Source: Meghimatium bilineatum (lineage: Eukaryota > Mollusca > Gastropoda > Stylommatophora > Philomycidae). From it: a stretch of 64,000 nt of DNA. Of this stretch, positions 19,601 to 27,239 are shown in pieces (position 1 is the stretch's first letter; every line of letters begins with the position of its first letter). Under the pieces are notes generated by a model. That model was not told the DNA's origin, made no database searches, and saw only the letters and a program-made list of their open reading frames with translations. The position numbers were made by a program, and so were the translations under genes. The DNA lies in assembly GCA_034231615.1 (NCBI GenBank), contig CM067307.1:4483147-4547146 (forward strand), given 5' to 3'.

Positions 19601-21338
19601 GAACTTTTGGGTTGACTTAATTATGTTCAGTAGGTCATGTTCGTTTGTTGTTAATAGCACTGTGTCGTCTGATAATTTAATTTCTGGTATCTGCAGCCCC
19701 TCCTATATTTACGATTCTTTAATCAGGCTTCATTGTTTCTTGTCTCACGTTTCTCATTATATTTTCTGCATATATGTTGAACAAGTATGAAGACAAGGTA
19801 CAGCCCTGTCTTACTGTTTTCTGTACATTTAACCACTCCAATCTTGCACCCTCTACCCTTAATTTCAAACAAATTATGTTGGATGTAAATGTAGATGGTA
19901 CAGTGATAATCTTAGATAGCTATGTCCACGCTCCTCTATCATTTATAGATGTGGAAAGTCTTTGCTCTGTGTGTATACTTTACCAACAACAAATAACTTT
20001 GGTCTCAAGTACATTTCAGTAAATGGAATATGTTCTTTTTAAGCCATATTTTTTTTATCCCTTCTTAGTAGATGAGGATGTATGAATGTTATCTTCACAT
20101 GCAGCAACATTATGGTAGGAAACATTGTCTATAACCAGACAGGAGGGTCTGTCTCATGATGGAAGTACAGTATTCTCTATCCACTCTCTTAATATATGAC
20201 CATTCATCTCAGCATGGTAGTCCCGATTATTGGTAGATTTGGAAATGAAAATGGGTTCACCATTCTTCAATAGACTATTTTGTCTGCTGCCTGCATGTGC
20301 CATTGTCTGTATATAGATATAGCAAGATATAGCATTGAAATCTCTAAATCAACACCTAGATATTTCACTCATGGAAAAGGTGATTTCCGTACCAAGATTG
20401 TTCGATGTGATGTGCACGAAAAGCAAAAACATTAGCATTTCACAGTACTATAATTGAATCACTGATGATGTTTTCTCATTTTATCGTGCATCTAATTGAC
20501 CAGTAAATTTATACTTTGCCTAACTGCCAATGAATTATTGGAGAGAAAAAAAAACAATAAACAAATAAGACGCATTTCCTCTCATCGGCTAAAATATGGT
20601 AATGTGTACCATTCTACTTTGAACCATTTTACTTTTATAGCTATCAACGAACAAGTATTGCCATTTTAGTAGCGGATGCTGGGTTAAATCCTTTCACTAG
20701 ATAATAATTAATCATAAATCATTAACATAGTTATTAAATAATCCACTCATGCAAAATATGAAACCTATACGCTTAGTAATTACAGAGATAATAGACAATA
20801 TCGGTGTTCAACTATCTATGAACGTATTATAGTAGTAATAGTGGAAGTAGTCGTAACAATAGTAGTGGTAGTAGTGCTGATAGTAATAGTGATAGTGACA
20901 TTGGTAGTAGTACTAATGGTGGTGATGGTGTTAGTTTTGTAGGTGGTTGGGTAGTGATAGCAGTATTAATTGTAATAATGATGTTTACATTAATGATTGT
21001 AGTGGTCATGCCATTCTTATGTTCTTTAATAATTTGTCAAACTTCAGGCTTACCGTTTCGAACCTGACAAGCGACAGCTTAGCCATCTGACCTCTCTTAA
21101 GAACTTGAGCGAGAACCCTCGAGTTCGCTTCGGTCTTGCTCATATTGGAGGATGCCTTGTTGTTATTGGTGGTCATCAACTCGGTCACTCTATGCGGGAA
21201 CCAATCAGATCATTGTGTTTGGACATCGCCAGTAAAGTGGAAGTTCGCGACTACTCTCCCCTGTTGCCAGGAGACATAGCAAACACATGTTTAGCAGCAA
21301 AGCTGAACTCAAACATCTTAAAGATATTCAACACATAG
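4341..21338 (+). CDS. BTB-BACK-Kelch protein, nine coding exons
   Basis: Joined exons 4341-4687, 6259-6526, 8573-8797, 9263-9399, 9887-10054, 11095-11342, 16887-17045, 18565-18863 and 21048-21338 give one open frame of 2142 nt (713 residues plus TAG). Every intron is GT-AG and the phases (2,0,0,2,2,1,1,0) match across each junction, which strongly supports the model. Domain order: an Asn/Ser-rich disordered N-terminus (1-90), BTB (about 93-248), BACK (about 255-385) and Kelch blades (about 400-713) with GG doublets such as CLGGQD, LVGGVD and VIGGHQ. BTB-BACK-Kelch proteins usually act as substrate adaptors of Cullin-3 ubiquitin ligases; that role is inferred from the family. Which KLHL orthologue this is cannot be told. 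The BTB domain carries an unusual insertion. No AATAAA was seen in the 300 bases after the stop. A likely splice acceptor at 4283-4284 suggests a further non-coding 5' exon. Confidence 0.93.
4870..5880 (-). mobile_element. LINE reverse-transcriptase fragment in Kelch intron 1
   Basis: The minus strand shows, in broken frames, SFERNTSDSFAVKTGVKQGC (RT motif 4), AHSESTLQSQI, ITISIIKIVAMCQGYAVP and LKYKDICKSLMKGFHIESKN. It is the RTE/BovB-like endonuclease-RT type, antisense to the host gene, with several frameshifts and a lost YADD region. Confidence 0.85.
6257..6258 (+). other. Splice acceptor of exon 2 (decides BTB reading)
   Basis: A second AG at 6479-6480, inside exon 2, is in the same phase and would delete residues 117-190. 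The upstream AG is chosen because it restores the conserved BTB segment CHRFVLAANSPFLRAM. Use of the downstream AG would give an in-frame isoform without the BTB core. Confidence 0.7.
6259..6526 (+). CDS. Kelch gene coding exon 2 (BTB core with insertion)
   Basis: The acceptor AG at 6257-6258 leaves one base that completes Arg116. The exon then reads CHRFVLAANSPFLRAM, the conserved BTB helix region, and ends with FIILKGIQPEIFTK. Between these lie about 54 residues (137-190), acidic and Ser/Asn-rich, where BTB domains normally have 10-15. Donor AAG|GTCAGT at 6527, phase 0. Confidence 0.9.
6621..6752 (+). repeat. About 43-bp tandem repeat, 3 copies
   Basis: Unit contains AACTCTGAGAGGTTGTGGGT; lies just after exon 2 in Kelch intron 2. 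Confidence 0.9.
7441..8030 (+). repeat. 44-bp minisatellite, about 13 copies
   Basis: Unit contains CTCACTGACTCCTCGTTTAT followed by ATACCACAGCTCCATT. Copies differ by single bases. It fills much of Kelch intron 2. Confidence 0.95.
8411..8435 (-). ncRNA. Degenerate hammerhead-ribozyme-like core
   Basis: The minus strand reads TTGATGAAGGTCATTTGGCC then GAAAC. This matches a hammerhead core (CUGAUGA, stem II, GAAA) with stem II GGUC/GGCC and loop AUUU, but the first core C is U. Such motifs are known in Penelope-like elements. Worn relatives lie at 23291-23316 (-) and 27604-27627 (+). Stems I and III were not resolved; cleavage activity is doubtful. Confidence 0.45.
8573..8797 (+). CDS. Kelch gene coding exon 3 (end of BTB)
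   Basis: Acceptor cctcttttcag ends at 8572; donor CAG|GTAAGA at 8798. Seventy-five codons in phase 0, starting ILDFMYCVFDD and carrying the typical BTB C-terminal helices (LELLLAADTFQL, RRTCASFI). Confidence 0.93.
9263..9399 (+). CDS. Kelch gene coding exon 4 (BACK, first part)
   Basis: Acceptor tttctgacag ends at 9262. Reads VIRENFSQLSATEEFLTL, a classical start of a BACK domain, then LIADSMLSAQGEMDVIQALL. It ends two bases into an Arg codon at CTCAG|GTAAGT. This donor is the first of nine tandem copies running to about 9690. Confidence 0.92.
9392..9690 (+). repeat. 34-36-bp minisatellite built from the exon 4 splice donor
   Basis: Nine copies of (T)TCTCAGGTAAGTAAGAACATG separated by TTTTATAT(C/T)TTTC. 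The first copy contains the true end of Kelch exon 4 (CTCAG|GTAAGT at 9399/9400). Each later copy joins a pyrimidine tract plus CAG to GTAAGT. Confidence 0.95.
9887..10054 (+). CDS. Kelch gene coding exon 5 (BACK, second part)
   Basis: Acceptor ccatgtttag ends at 9886. The first base completes Arg326 and the exon continues WVKVRPEERSADLTLML and IRFPLMTSREL, conserved BACK segments. Donor GG|GTAGGT at 10055, phase 2; a stop codon follows at once if the intron is read through. Confidence 0.92.
10265..10560 (-). mobile_element. GAA-family SINE (family A) in Kelch intron 5
   Basis: The minus strand contains GGGAGCAAAGAATAAC, GAGGCGACTAAGAAG, GCCGAAAAGGCGCAGATATC and TGATACAACACAATGCGTTC. It matches the 16309-16581 copy; the 3' tail is lost. 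Confidence 0.75.
10585..10775 (+). mobile_element. SINE body (family B) in Kelch intron 5
   Basis: Shares ATGGAGTTACGTGC, TACTCTCGGCAGACGGCG and AGTGAAGTCAATCCTCTA with 4045-4205. No tRNA-like head preserved. Confidence 0.68.
11095..11342 (+). CDS. Kelch gene coding exon 6 (linker and first Kelch strands)
   Basis: Acceptor tcatttcag ends at 11094 and donor ACTG|GTAAAC lies at 11343 (phase 1). It encodes WPRHNCISRC and ILWTADRDKGLHFY, then CCYGDTIYFTG, which opens the Kelch region. The sequence is less conserved than the BTB and BACK parts but holds the frame on both sides. Confidence 0.88.
11440..11690 (+). mobile_element. tRNA-derived SINE (family B, with head) in Kelch intron 6
   Basis: The head GCGTAGTGGTTAAGTTG (A-box-like) and GGGTTCGAATCC (B box) are RNA polymerase III promoter elements of tRNA type. 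The body TTTTTTTCGGAGATTCCTGG to AATGAAGTCAATTCTC matches the headless copies at 4045 and 10585. Confidence 0.78.
12138..12785 (+). repeat. 21-bp minisatellite, about 31 copies
   Basis: The unit is GTAACACACGGGGTGTCAGC plus T, with variants (GTGTGTCAGTT, GTGTCCGCT, GTGTATCAGCT) arranged in longer repeating blocks. Twenty-one is a multiple of three, so several frames stay open on both strands (for example VTHGVSA on plus). It lies in Kelch intron 6 and is not treated as coding. Confidence 0.97.
13370..15015 (+). mobile_element. Degenerate LINE, reverse-transcriptase region, in Kelch intron 6
   Basis: Broken plus-strand frames give ILNWWIKYCREMYEDENR, DYSKAFDCVTHQKLWNIMES, then LEFIFEYLGPTITTTGDCSS, SACYRNVLRISWTERRP, FQHIKNTMFLERLIMEGKF and MTLEEAGKLPQNRKDYRV. 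Order and spacing follow a LINE RT from the palm to the C-terminus. Many stops; YADD is reduced to a remnant near 14230. Confidence 0.88.
15085..15345 (+). mobile_element. tRNA-derived SINE (family C)
   Basis: Head GCCTAGTTGGTAGTGAAG (A-box-like) and CCAGGTTCGAAACC (B box) spaced as in a tRNA, followed by a unique body (CGACCGCTCCTCCAATCAAC). One copy in the window. Confidence 0.65.
15380..15545 (-). mobile_element. SINE-like element (family E)
   Basis: On the minus strand a tRNA-like head (TAGAGTGCGACTG, GGGTTGAAACCC) is followed by a block whose plus strand reads GTAGTGATTTTCTAAACACT...GCCATTGCTTCCT. That block recurs at 17525-17620 and 40780-40905. Confidence 0.5.
15550..15955. other. Intron 6 sequence with a small tandem repeat
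   Basis: Around 15830-15955 the phrase CTACCCCTTAATGCTGTCTA occurs about three times (unit roughly 50 bp). Nothing else recognised. Confidence 0.5.
15960..16690 (-). mobile_element. LINE 3' fragment with a nested SINE
   Basis: Same relic type as 1-425: the two align over most of their length, including CATATATGTCCAAACTATGC-like and GACACTAAAGCCATCTCCAG sequences. The copy is split at 16309-16581 by a SINE. Confidence 0.8.
16309..16581 (+). mobile_element. GAA-tailed SINE (family A) with target-site duplication
   Basis: Flanked by a perfect 16-bp direct repeat TAAACCAAGTTTAGCC at 16293-16308 and 16582-16597. Begins CGTGTGTTGCGAGCCCG and ends GAACGAACGCAGAAGAAGAA. Best-preserved member of the family. 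Confidence 0.88.
16887..17045 (+). CDS. Kelch gene coding exon 7 (Kelch blades)
   Basis: Acceptor tgttcccag ends at 16886. Two bases complete a Gly codon, followed by GEFNTDMAWSVD, FHSMVAARGCIY and CLGGQDKRGYTG, matching Kelch repeats (paired Gly, spaced Trp/Tyr). Donor ACAG|GTAGGT at 17046, phase 1. Confidence 0.9.
17150..17235. repeat. Possible transposon-end fragment
   Basis: GTCGGGGGTAAGATGGCGAG and GGGACAAAACGGCG stand out as G-rich in an AT-rich intron. No partner inverted repeat was found. Confidence 0.25.
17525..17620 (-). repeat. Family E SINE-like block
   Basis: AATATTGATTTTCTAAGAAT and TATCATTGCTTTCTGAACCG match the central block at 15380-15480 and 40780-40905. Confidence 0.45.
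17745..17970 (+). repeat. 43-bp tandem repeat, 5 copies
   Basis: Unit TGTGTTACCAAACACGCATC then ACAAACAAATAAAGGCCTACCAA; copies almost identical. Kelch intron 7. Confidence 0.97.
18100..18500 (+). repeat. Degenerate 21-bp tandem repeat
   Basis: Variants of TTTGTCATATAACATCTTCA repeat across the end of Kelch intron 7, decaying towards exon 8. Confidence 0.85.
18565..18863 (+). CDS. Kelch gene coding exon 8 (Kelch blades)
   Basis: Acceptor cctcctgcag ends at 18564. Reads VLECVDAYIIDKDVWVKV, YNMAAVLSNGAIYLVGGVD and VVYIVCGHGE: two Kelch blades, the second with CGH in place of the usual GG. Donor GAG|GTAAGC at 18864, phase 0. Confidence 0.92.
19195..19995 (-). mobile_element. LINE reverse-transcriptase fragment in Kelch intron 8
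   Basis: The minus strand has a 127-codon frame with HFDYLGTNINNAGDCAVEIN, RTAMTLSKLTQLKKLW, FGCEAWTLNKTVAKRL and CYRRVLRIPWTARK. Upstream, broken frames keep RQGC...LFNIYAENIMR. Antisense to the Kelch gene; relative of 13370-15015. Confidence 0.87.
20000..20820. other. Intron 8 sequence, nothing recognised
   Basis: AT-rich with no long ORF, no repeat family and no motif that I could identify. Confidence 0.5.
20826..20950 (+). repeat. AGT/AGTAAT-rich microsatellite
   Basis: Irregular runs of AGTAGTAATAGTG type, about 100 bp before Kelch exon 9. Confidence 0.75.
21048..21338 (+). CDS. Kelch gene coding exon 9 (last Kelch blade and stop)
   Basis: Acceptor caaacttcag ends at 21047. Starts AYRFEPDKRQLSHL, contains the blade GCLVVIGGHQLG, and ends LKIFNT with TAG at 21336-21338. 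Roughly five blades are recognisable over the whole protein; a six-bladed propeller would need a degenerate blade, probably in exon 6 or 8. Confidence 0.9.
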   Translation, partial: AYRFEPDKRQLSHLTSLKNLSENPRVRFGLAHIGGCLVVIGGHQLGHSMREPIRSLCLDIASKVEVRDYSPLLPGDIANTCLAAKLNSNILKIFNT

Positions 21339-21659
21339 ATAATAATACCTGTACAAAGACGTGGAATCGAACTGGTTTCCTTAAATCAGTTTCCAGGAGA
21401 TCTACCTATTTAACTTGTTATCTGTACTGCTGACCACACATTATGTCAACAACGTGTTGATAATGTTTTCCGCCTCCCCTTGTGAACAAATGTCAATAAT
21501 TCAGGAACCCTTTCCTGTTTTAGTATGTCAAAAAATGTTACCCAAAAATTGTTACCCAAAACATGTAACCCCAGAAAATGTATGCAGAAAGAACTACGTG
21601 ATTCTTTTCAGATTATAAGAAAAGTTTACAATTTAAATATGTTATTTTATGTTGACGTT

Positions 21660-21810
21660 AACCCTCGCAATTACCAATAACCGTCAAACATCTCACAATT
21701 ATCAAAACATGTCAAACATCTCACAATTATCAAAACATGTCAAAAATCCCCCCTCCCAATTACAAATAACTTTCAAATGTCCCCTCCTAATTATCAATAA
21801 CTGTCCAACT
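21660..21810 (+). repeat. Short degenerate repeat, 4-5 copies
   Basis: Repeated CAATTATCAAAACATGTCAA and CAATTACCAATAACCGTCAA variants after the Kelch gene. Confidence 0.7.
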
Positions 21811-21999
21811 TGTTCAGTTTTATAGTTGTCCAATTTGTTGGTTTAATTAATAGACAGTTACTTAGCAGGTATCGTCGACGTCTCTACCTAGTGGAACAAT
21901 GCAGCTGAACTGTGTCAGTACATAATATAAGTAAAGTGGGAAGTCGAGAGTCTAAGAAGCTGTTTCCAGTTTGAGAACGCAACTTTCCCTGCAAAATGA

Positions 22000-22400
22000 T
22001 ATGGTAGTTTTACAGTTTATATGGCTCAGAAACATGGATAATGAACAAGCAAATGAAAAGACAGAATTGATGACTTGAGATGTGGATACATAGAAGAATA
22101 GGGAGAACTTCATGAAAAGAGAAAAAGATAGCTTCAGGCAACAGTATGAAAAAAGAACAATTAGAAGAAATAAAAATCAAACAAATACAATATTTTAGTT
22201 ATAGTAATAGACATGATACCTTGTTGAAGATCACACTTGAAGGTAAATTGAGGGGAGGCAAGCTTGCTGTAGGCCGTCAGAGATACAAGTGAAAGGGAAA
22301 CATCACGAGATGGACAGGATACAGTCTACAAGAGTGCGCTACCGAGATAAGATACAGAAGATGTTGCAGGACCAAATTTCGTTACCAAGATTACACCTGA
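22000..22400 (+). mobile_element. LINE 3' coding fragment
   Basis: Plus-strand relics of the family seen at 39105-39640: TATGGCTCAGAAACATGGAT, AGACATGATACCTTGTTGAA, GAGATGGACAGGATACAGTC and an end CACCTGATGATGATAG. Frames are broken. Confidence 0.78.
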
Positions 22401-22639
22401 TGATGATAGCAGTATGTGAGCTGTATTAGAAAAAAATTGTGTTTCACTGTTAGTACAAAAGCTCATGAAGCTGACACAATCTTTTATACTACTTTCAGTA
22501 GAAGGAACCCACTCACGGAATTGCACTTCCAATCGCGAGTTCAATTGGCTTGACTAGATACGACTAAATATTAGAACTGGTGAAGCCAGGAAACTTTGAT
22601 GGTGGAGATCTCTATCTAGCAATTGACATTCCCAATTGT

Positions 22640-22960
22640 GCCGTTAAGCGTTGTGGGAGAAGGGCGTTGGAGAAGTCTGCCTTTGGCCACTTATGCTGCT
22701 TTGGTCATGGTCAGCCCCTCTCTTTAACGTTTCTCTGACTTTATCCAGCCATCTAGTTCTTGTTTTCCTTCTTTTCTTGTAACCAGATATTCTACTGTTA
22801 TATGCAGGAAAGGCTGGTTGCTTTGGTACCATGCTCATGAAGTGGCAAAACGACCTGGTTGCTGTCTTTCAATGTAGCCTTGAATTGAGACGATCTATAT
22901 TTCTGTCCTGATATCTTCATTTCACCTTCGATCTCTTCTGTGACATAGCTTGGAAATTTC
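22640..22960 (-). mobile_element. LINE 3' coding fragment
   Basis: The minus strand reads MSMVPKQPAFPAYNSRISGY, KKRRKTRTRWLDKVRETLKR, matching the tail of LINE ORFs (GRPRxRWxDxVRxxL). Confidence 0.72.
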
Positions 22961-23290
22961 TATAAGTGGAGAAACGTTATAGTCTAAAGATTCAGCCAGA
23001 TGGCAGAAAACATAACCATGGCTTGAATTTTCCTACTCCATAAATGTTGAACAAGCAGACAAACAACACTATCAATGTGTTCGATTGCTAGCCAATTATA
23101 AAGTCATTATATTATACTATTCAAAACAAGACTCTTGCTTCCTTTAGCTACTGTCACAATATAAAAACTAACCAATGTCCAGCATATAGACCACTAAAGA
23201 ATTGGACGTTGGTCATATCTACAAATAGTACAATAAGGAAGCATAAATTAATGTAGTTACAGTAGTCAAACAAAAAAATACTGTCTCGAC

Positions 23291-23316
23291 GTTTCGACCA
23301 AATATCTAAAACACAA
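23291..23316 (-). ncRNA. Worn hammerhead-like core
   Basis: The minus strand reads TAGATATTTGGTCGAAAC; stem II is lost. Listed as a relative of 8411-8435. Confidence 0.25.
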
Positions 23317-23539
23317 AATAACAGTCAAAGTAATACCCTACATAAAACAGTTAGCAAAGAAATGTTTACAAATTACAAACGGGAAATATGTGAGCTTGAA
23401 TAAAATAAAACATTACTTTAAAAAACTGAAATATGGAAAAAGGAATAAAGTTTCGAAACACAGGGAGGTAAGATAGTATTATAAAGTATGTAACAAATTA
23501 AGTTGAAAGAGACGTAAGGCACTGTGCAGCTATCTACCT

Positions 23540-23890
23540 TCTATTTTTCCGCTTTATGCCACTTTATGCCCCTGCAGCGTCAGGTGTAGAAAAGTTGTCT
23601 GGAAACTGTATTTTTCTGTGTTTCATATATGTTTGCTTTCGTTGTTTTTTTTATTTCTGTAATCCATCTTTTGCATGGACAGCCTCTGGCTTTGTATCCA
23701 TCATGCCTGTATAGCAATGCTTTTTAGGGGCACTAACTGATGGTAGTCTGGAAGCATGTGAAAACCACTTATGTTGTCTTCTGGTGTAATCAGGGATTGG
23801 CATTGTATTTGTTAGTCTTCTTATATTTTCTTTTCTGATTCTATCTCTTATTGTTACTCCGGGAATTCTACGTAGACAGTTTATTTCTGT
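23540..23890 (-). mobile_element. LINE 3' coding fragment
   Basis: The minus strand encodes ITTEINCLRRIPGVTIRDRI, RKENIRRLTNTMPIPDYTRR and QHKWFSHASRLPSVSAPKKH, a LINE C-terminal region close to 26670-27230 and 35755-36150. Confidence 0.8.
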
Positions 23891-23959
23891 TGTAATACAG
23901 CTATCTATACCGACTCAATAAAATTCCAATTTGTATCGCAAGTGAATGCAAGTTAATAG

Positions 23960-24145
23960 TAATGACGAAAATATCATTTGGTACGACTCCTATTCCATGC
24001 TTCAGAAGGTCCACAGCAGATTGTGGGCCATGATTCACTAGCATACATAGATACATCTGGCCCTCGGGACCTGGTATGGATTTACTGTCCATTTCATCTT
24101 GGAATGCGCGGAAATGAGCAAGTTGATACGGTAGCTACAAGAGCA
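23960..24145 (+). mobile_element. RNase H fragment of a LINE
   Basis: Plus-strand frames give DSYSMLQKVHS (third acidic motif of RNase H) and VWIYCPFHLGMRGNEQVDTV, the H...GN..D motif. Cut off by the 22-bp array that starts at 24143. Confidence 0.75.
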
Positions 24146-24856
24146 TAGGTACATGTGGAGAATGTGCTAGGTACATGTGGAGAATGTGCTAGGTACATGT
24201 GGAGAATGTGCTAGGTACATGTGGAGAATGTGCTAGGTACATGTGGAGAATGTGCTAGGTACATGTGGAGAATGTGCTAGGTACATGTGGAGAATGTGCT
24301 AGGTACATGTGGAGAATGTGCTAGGTACATGTGGAGAATGTGCTAGGTACATGTGGAGAATGTGCTAGGTACATGTGGAGAATGTGCTAGGTACATGTGG
24401 AGAATGTGCTAGGTACATGTGGAGAATGTGCTAGGTACATGTGGAGAATGTGCTAGGTACATGTGGAGAATGTGCTAGGTACATGTGGAGAATGTGCTAG
24501 GTACATGTGGAGAATGTGCTAGGTACATGTGGAGAATGTGCTAGGTACATGTGGAGAATGTGCTAGGTACATGTGGAGAATGTGCTAGGTACATGTGGAG
24601 AATGTGCTAGGTACATGTGGAGAATGTGCTAGGTACATGTGGAGAATGTGCTAGGTACATGTGGAGAATGTGCTAGGTACATGTGGAGAATGTGCTAGGT
24701 ACATGTGGAGAATGTGCTAGGTACATGTGGAGAATGTGCTAGGTACATGTGGAGAATGTGCTAGGTACATGTGGAGAATGTGCTAGGTACATGTGGAGAA
24801 TGTGCTAGGTACATGTGGAGAATGTGCTAGGTACATGTGGAGAATGTGCTAGGTAC
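24143..24856 (+). repeat. 22-bp minisatellite, about 32 near-perfect copies
   Basis: Unit AGGTACATGTGGAGAATGTG plus CT. I saw no differences between copies, which implies recent expansion or strong homogenisation. It sits inside LINE sequence. Confidence 0.98.
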
Positions 24857-25380
24857 TTTGAATATGGATAAATGTGAAATCTTGAAAGAGTTGTGTTTGT
24901 TCATCCGAAGATGACCATTCAACTCAACGTGGATGATGATGAAGATGATGATGTCTGCGGTGCACCCGACTGTACCCAATGAGTCTGTGCGTGCCTGAAA
25001 TTATCTACTACACTCTGAGTATGTGTGGGAGGAGTAAGTGGTACATTGAGCAGCTATTGCTTTTCTTGTAACGCGTTTTTATTGCGCAGCTTGATGTCTT
25101 GAGTTTCTCTGCAGCTGCAGCACAACTCTTGATTCTGCGACCCCAGTCGGATCTGTCTTCAAAGGAATACTGGATAGCCTAGTAGAGAATTATAGTTCAC
25201 TGGACAAAACATATTTACAGAGACTGAAGGAATTCGGGATCAAGCGTGGGACAAGTAGAAAACAACGAGATAGCGATCGAACTAGGAGCACGAACTAGCG
25301 TGAAGCAGGAACTATAAGCATTCATACACTTCTCCACCCGCTAAAAGAGAACGAACACCTAACCTATGTGTCTGGTCGAC
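24857..25380. other. LINE-like 3' remnant and unassigned sequence
   Basis: At 24880-24955 GTTCATCCGAAGATGACCAT followed by GATGATGATGAAGATGATG resembles a LINE 3' end with ATG-type tail. The remainder holds no recognised feature. Confidence 0.45.
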
Positions 25381-25399
25381 TGCAATTTCATCAGTTTGT

Positions 25400-25575
25400 A
25401 AAGACATGAATACTTGATTTCCGCCAAAGACGGATGTTTCATGTCATTTACGCAAATAAAACGGAGATAAAACGCATTTTCATGCTTTGTACTACATCCT
25501 GGGGAAAAGTTAGTATGACCATGGTCCTGCGAGTTTGAGAATGAGCGCTGAAGAAGATGAAGAATAAGAATACTT
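25400..25575 (+). mobile_element. GAA-tailed SINE (family D)
   Basis: Contains CGCAAATAAAACGGAGATAA, TGTACTACATCCTGGGG and ends GAGAATGAGCGCTGAAGAAG. Confidence 0.72.
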
Positions 25576-25667
25576 AATTACTTAACGAGAATATCTCTTG
25601 TACACATACAGTTCGTCAAGATAAAGTATTTAGTTACATGAATCGATTATAGAAACTGCTACCAGGA

Positions 25668-25950
25668 AGCAAAGATTCAAGATGAACCGTGCATTTATTG
25701 GAAAACTTATAGCCATGTCCAAAGATTAAAGATGAACCGTGCATTTATTGGAAAACTTATAGCCATGTCCAAAGATTCAAGATGAACCGTGCATTTGTTG
25801 GAAAACTTATAGCCATGTCCAAAGATTCAAGATGAACCGTGCATTTATTGGAAAACTTATAGCCATGTCCAAAGATTCAAGATGAACCGTGCAGTTGTTG
25901 GAAAACTGATAGCCATGAGCAAAGATTAAAGATTAACCCTGTAGATGTTG
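25668..25950 (+). repeat. 50-bp tandem repeat, 5-6 copies
   Basis: Unit contains AAAGATTCAAGATGAACCGT and GGAAAACTTATAGCCATGTC; the last copy is worn. Confidence 0.95.
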
Positions 25951-26669
25951 GAAATGGTCACAGTGTAGATATACACAGACGCATATATTGACAAAAAGAC
26001 ATACTGCAACGTCACAAAAACAGTGGGTTGTTAATAAGCGTTGCCAGGATGTCCCATCCCTGAAAGATAAATTTCTCTAGTATAGCTAAAAATGATTGAG
26101 CTTCTTGTATACTAAGTCCTTCTTCCAAATAGTCTTGAGTGGTCAACTCATTCATCGTCACTTGGTGTATCCGTATTTGCCCTTGTCTTTACTGTAGCTG
26201 CTGACACAAATTGCACGCAATGTGCCCAATTATAATTCACATCTGAAAATATGAGTGACGATGTACGAGATCAGCACGCAGGACTTATTGCCAAAATTTT
26301 CCTCAAACTATACAAGTTCTTATCCAGATGTTTCTTGATAACCGACTGTTTTTCTGACTCTATTCCTTGGTATTTTTACATATGTGTCTGTGATCTGGAT
26401 TTGTTTATTTGTTTATTTTTGTGTTTTATATATTTTTTTGTATTTACAACAAGACCACATTTGTAAGTAACAATAAACCATATTGCTAATGAACAAATGT
26501 GCACGTATTAGCATAAAATAACGCTGAGACTCACACATGTAAGCAATATACGGTACTAAAGGTGGTTGTGGAAATTGATACATCGCGTACTCGTAGCACA
26601 TGGATGTATGTAAGATATCAATTGTCCATCTTTTATTGTCTGTCCCCAGGCGAACAATCACTGATCGTA

Positions 26670-27230
26670 TTTACACTTGCCGTTAAGCGTTAGGTAGTGG
26701 TGGAACCTTCAGTTGATGTTTTCTATCCACCGTTTTCTTGGCCTACCTTTGGTATTATGTCCGGATATTCTTTTGTTATATGATCTTGGTATTTAGTTTG
26801 GGTCCATTTTCTTAAGGTGATGGAACCATTTTACTTGCTGTCTTTCAATATGTTCAATACATGATATTTTAACAACTCTTTTCCTAATTTCTTCATTTCT
26901 AATTTTATCTAGTTTGGTAACCATTGCAGCTTTTCTAAGAAACTCATTTCTAATTTTATCTAGTTTGGTAACCATTGCAGCTTTTCTCAGACACTTTATT
27001 TCTTATTTTAACTAGTTTGGTAACCATTGCAGCTTTTCTCAGACACTTCATTTCTTATTTTATCTAGTTTGGTAACCATTGCAGCTTTTCTCAGACACTT
27101 TATTTCTTATTTTAACTAGTTTGGTAACCATTGCAGCTTTTCTCAGACACTTCATTTCTTATTTTATCTAGTTTGGTAACCATTGCAGCTTTCCTCAGAC
27201 ACTTCATTTCACATGTAAGACTGTTCCTCT
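26670..27230 (-). mobile_element. LINE 3' coding fragment carrying an internal minisatellite
   Basis: The minus strand reads IRKRVVKISCIEHIERQQVK, WFHHLKKMDPN, then GRPRKRW. The stretch KAAMVTKLDKIRNE has been amplified (26885-27212). Confidence 0.85.
26885..27212 (-). repeat. About 52-bp minisatellite, 6 copies, made of LINE coding sequence
   Basis: Plus-strand unit contains TTATCTAGTTTGGTAACCAT and GCAGCTTTTCTCAGACACTT. Antisense it encodes RKAAMVTKLDKIRNE. Confidence 0.93.
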
Positions 27231-27239
27231 GCTGTTAAA

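Noticed and set aside
24143..24856. Possible CRISPR array
   Set aside because: Units are contiguous with no spacers, in a eukaryotic context; a minisatellite.
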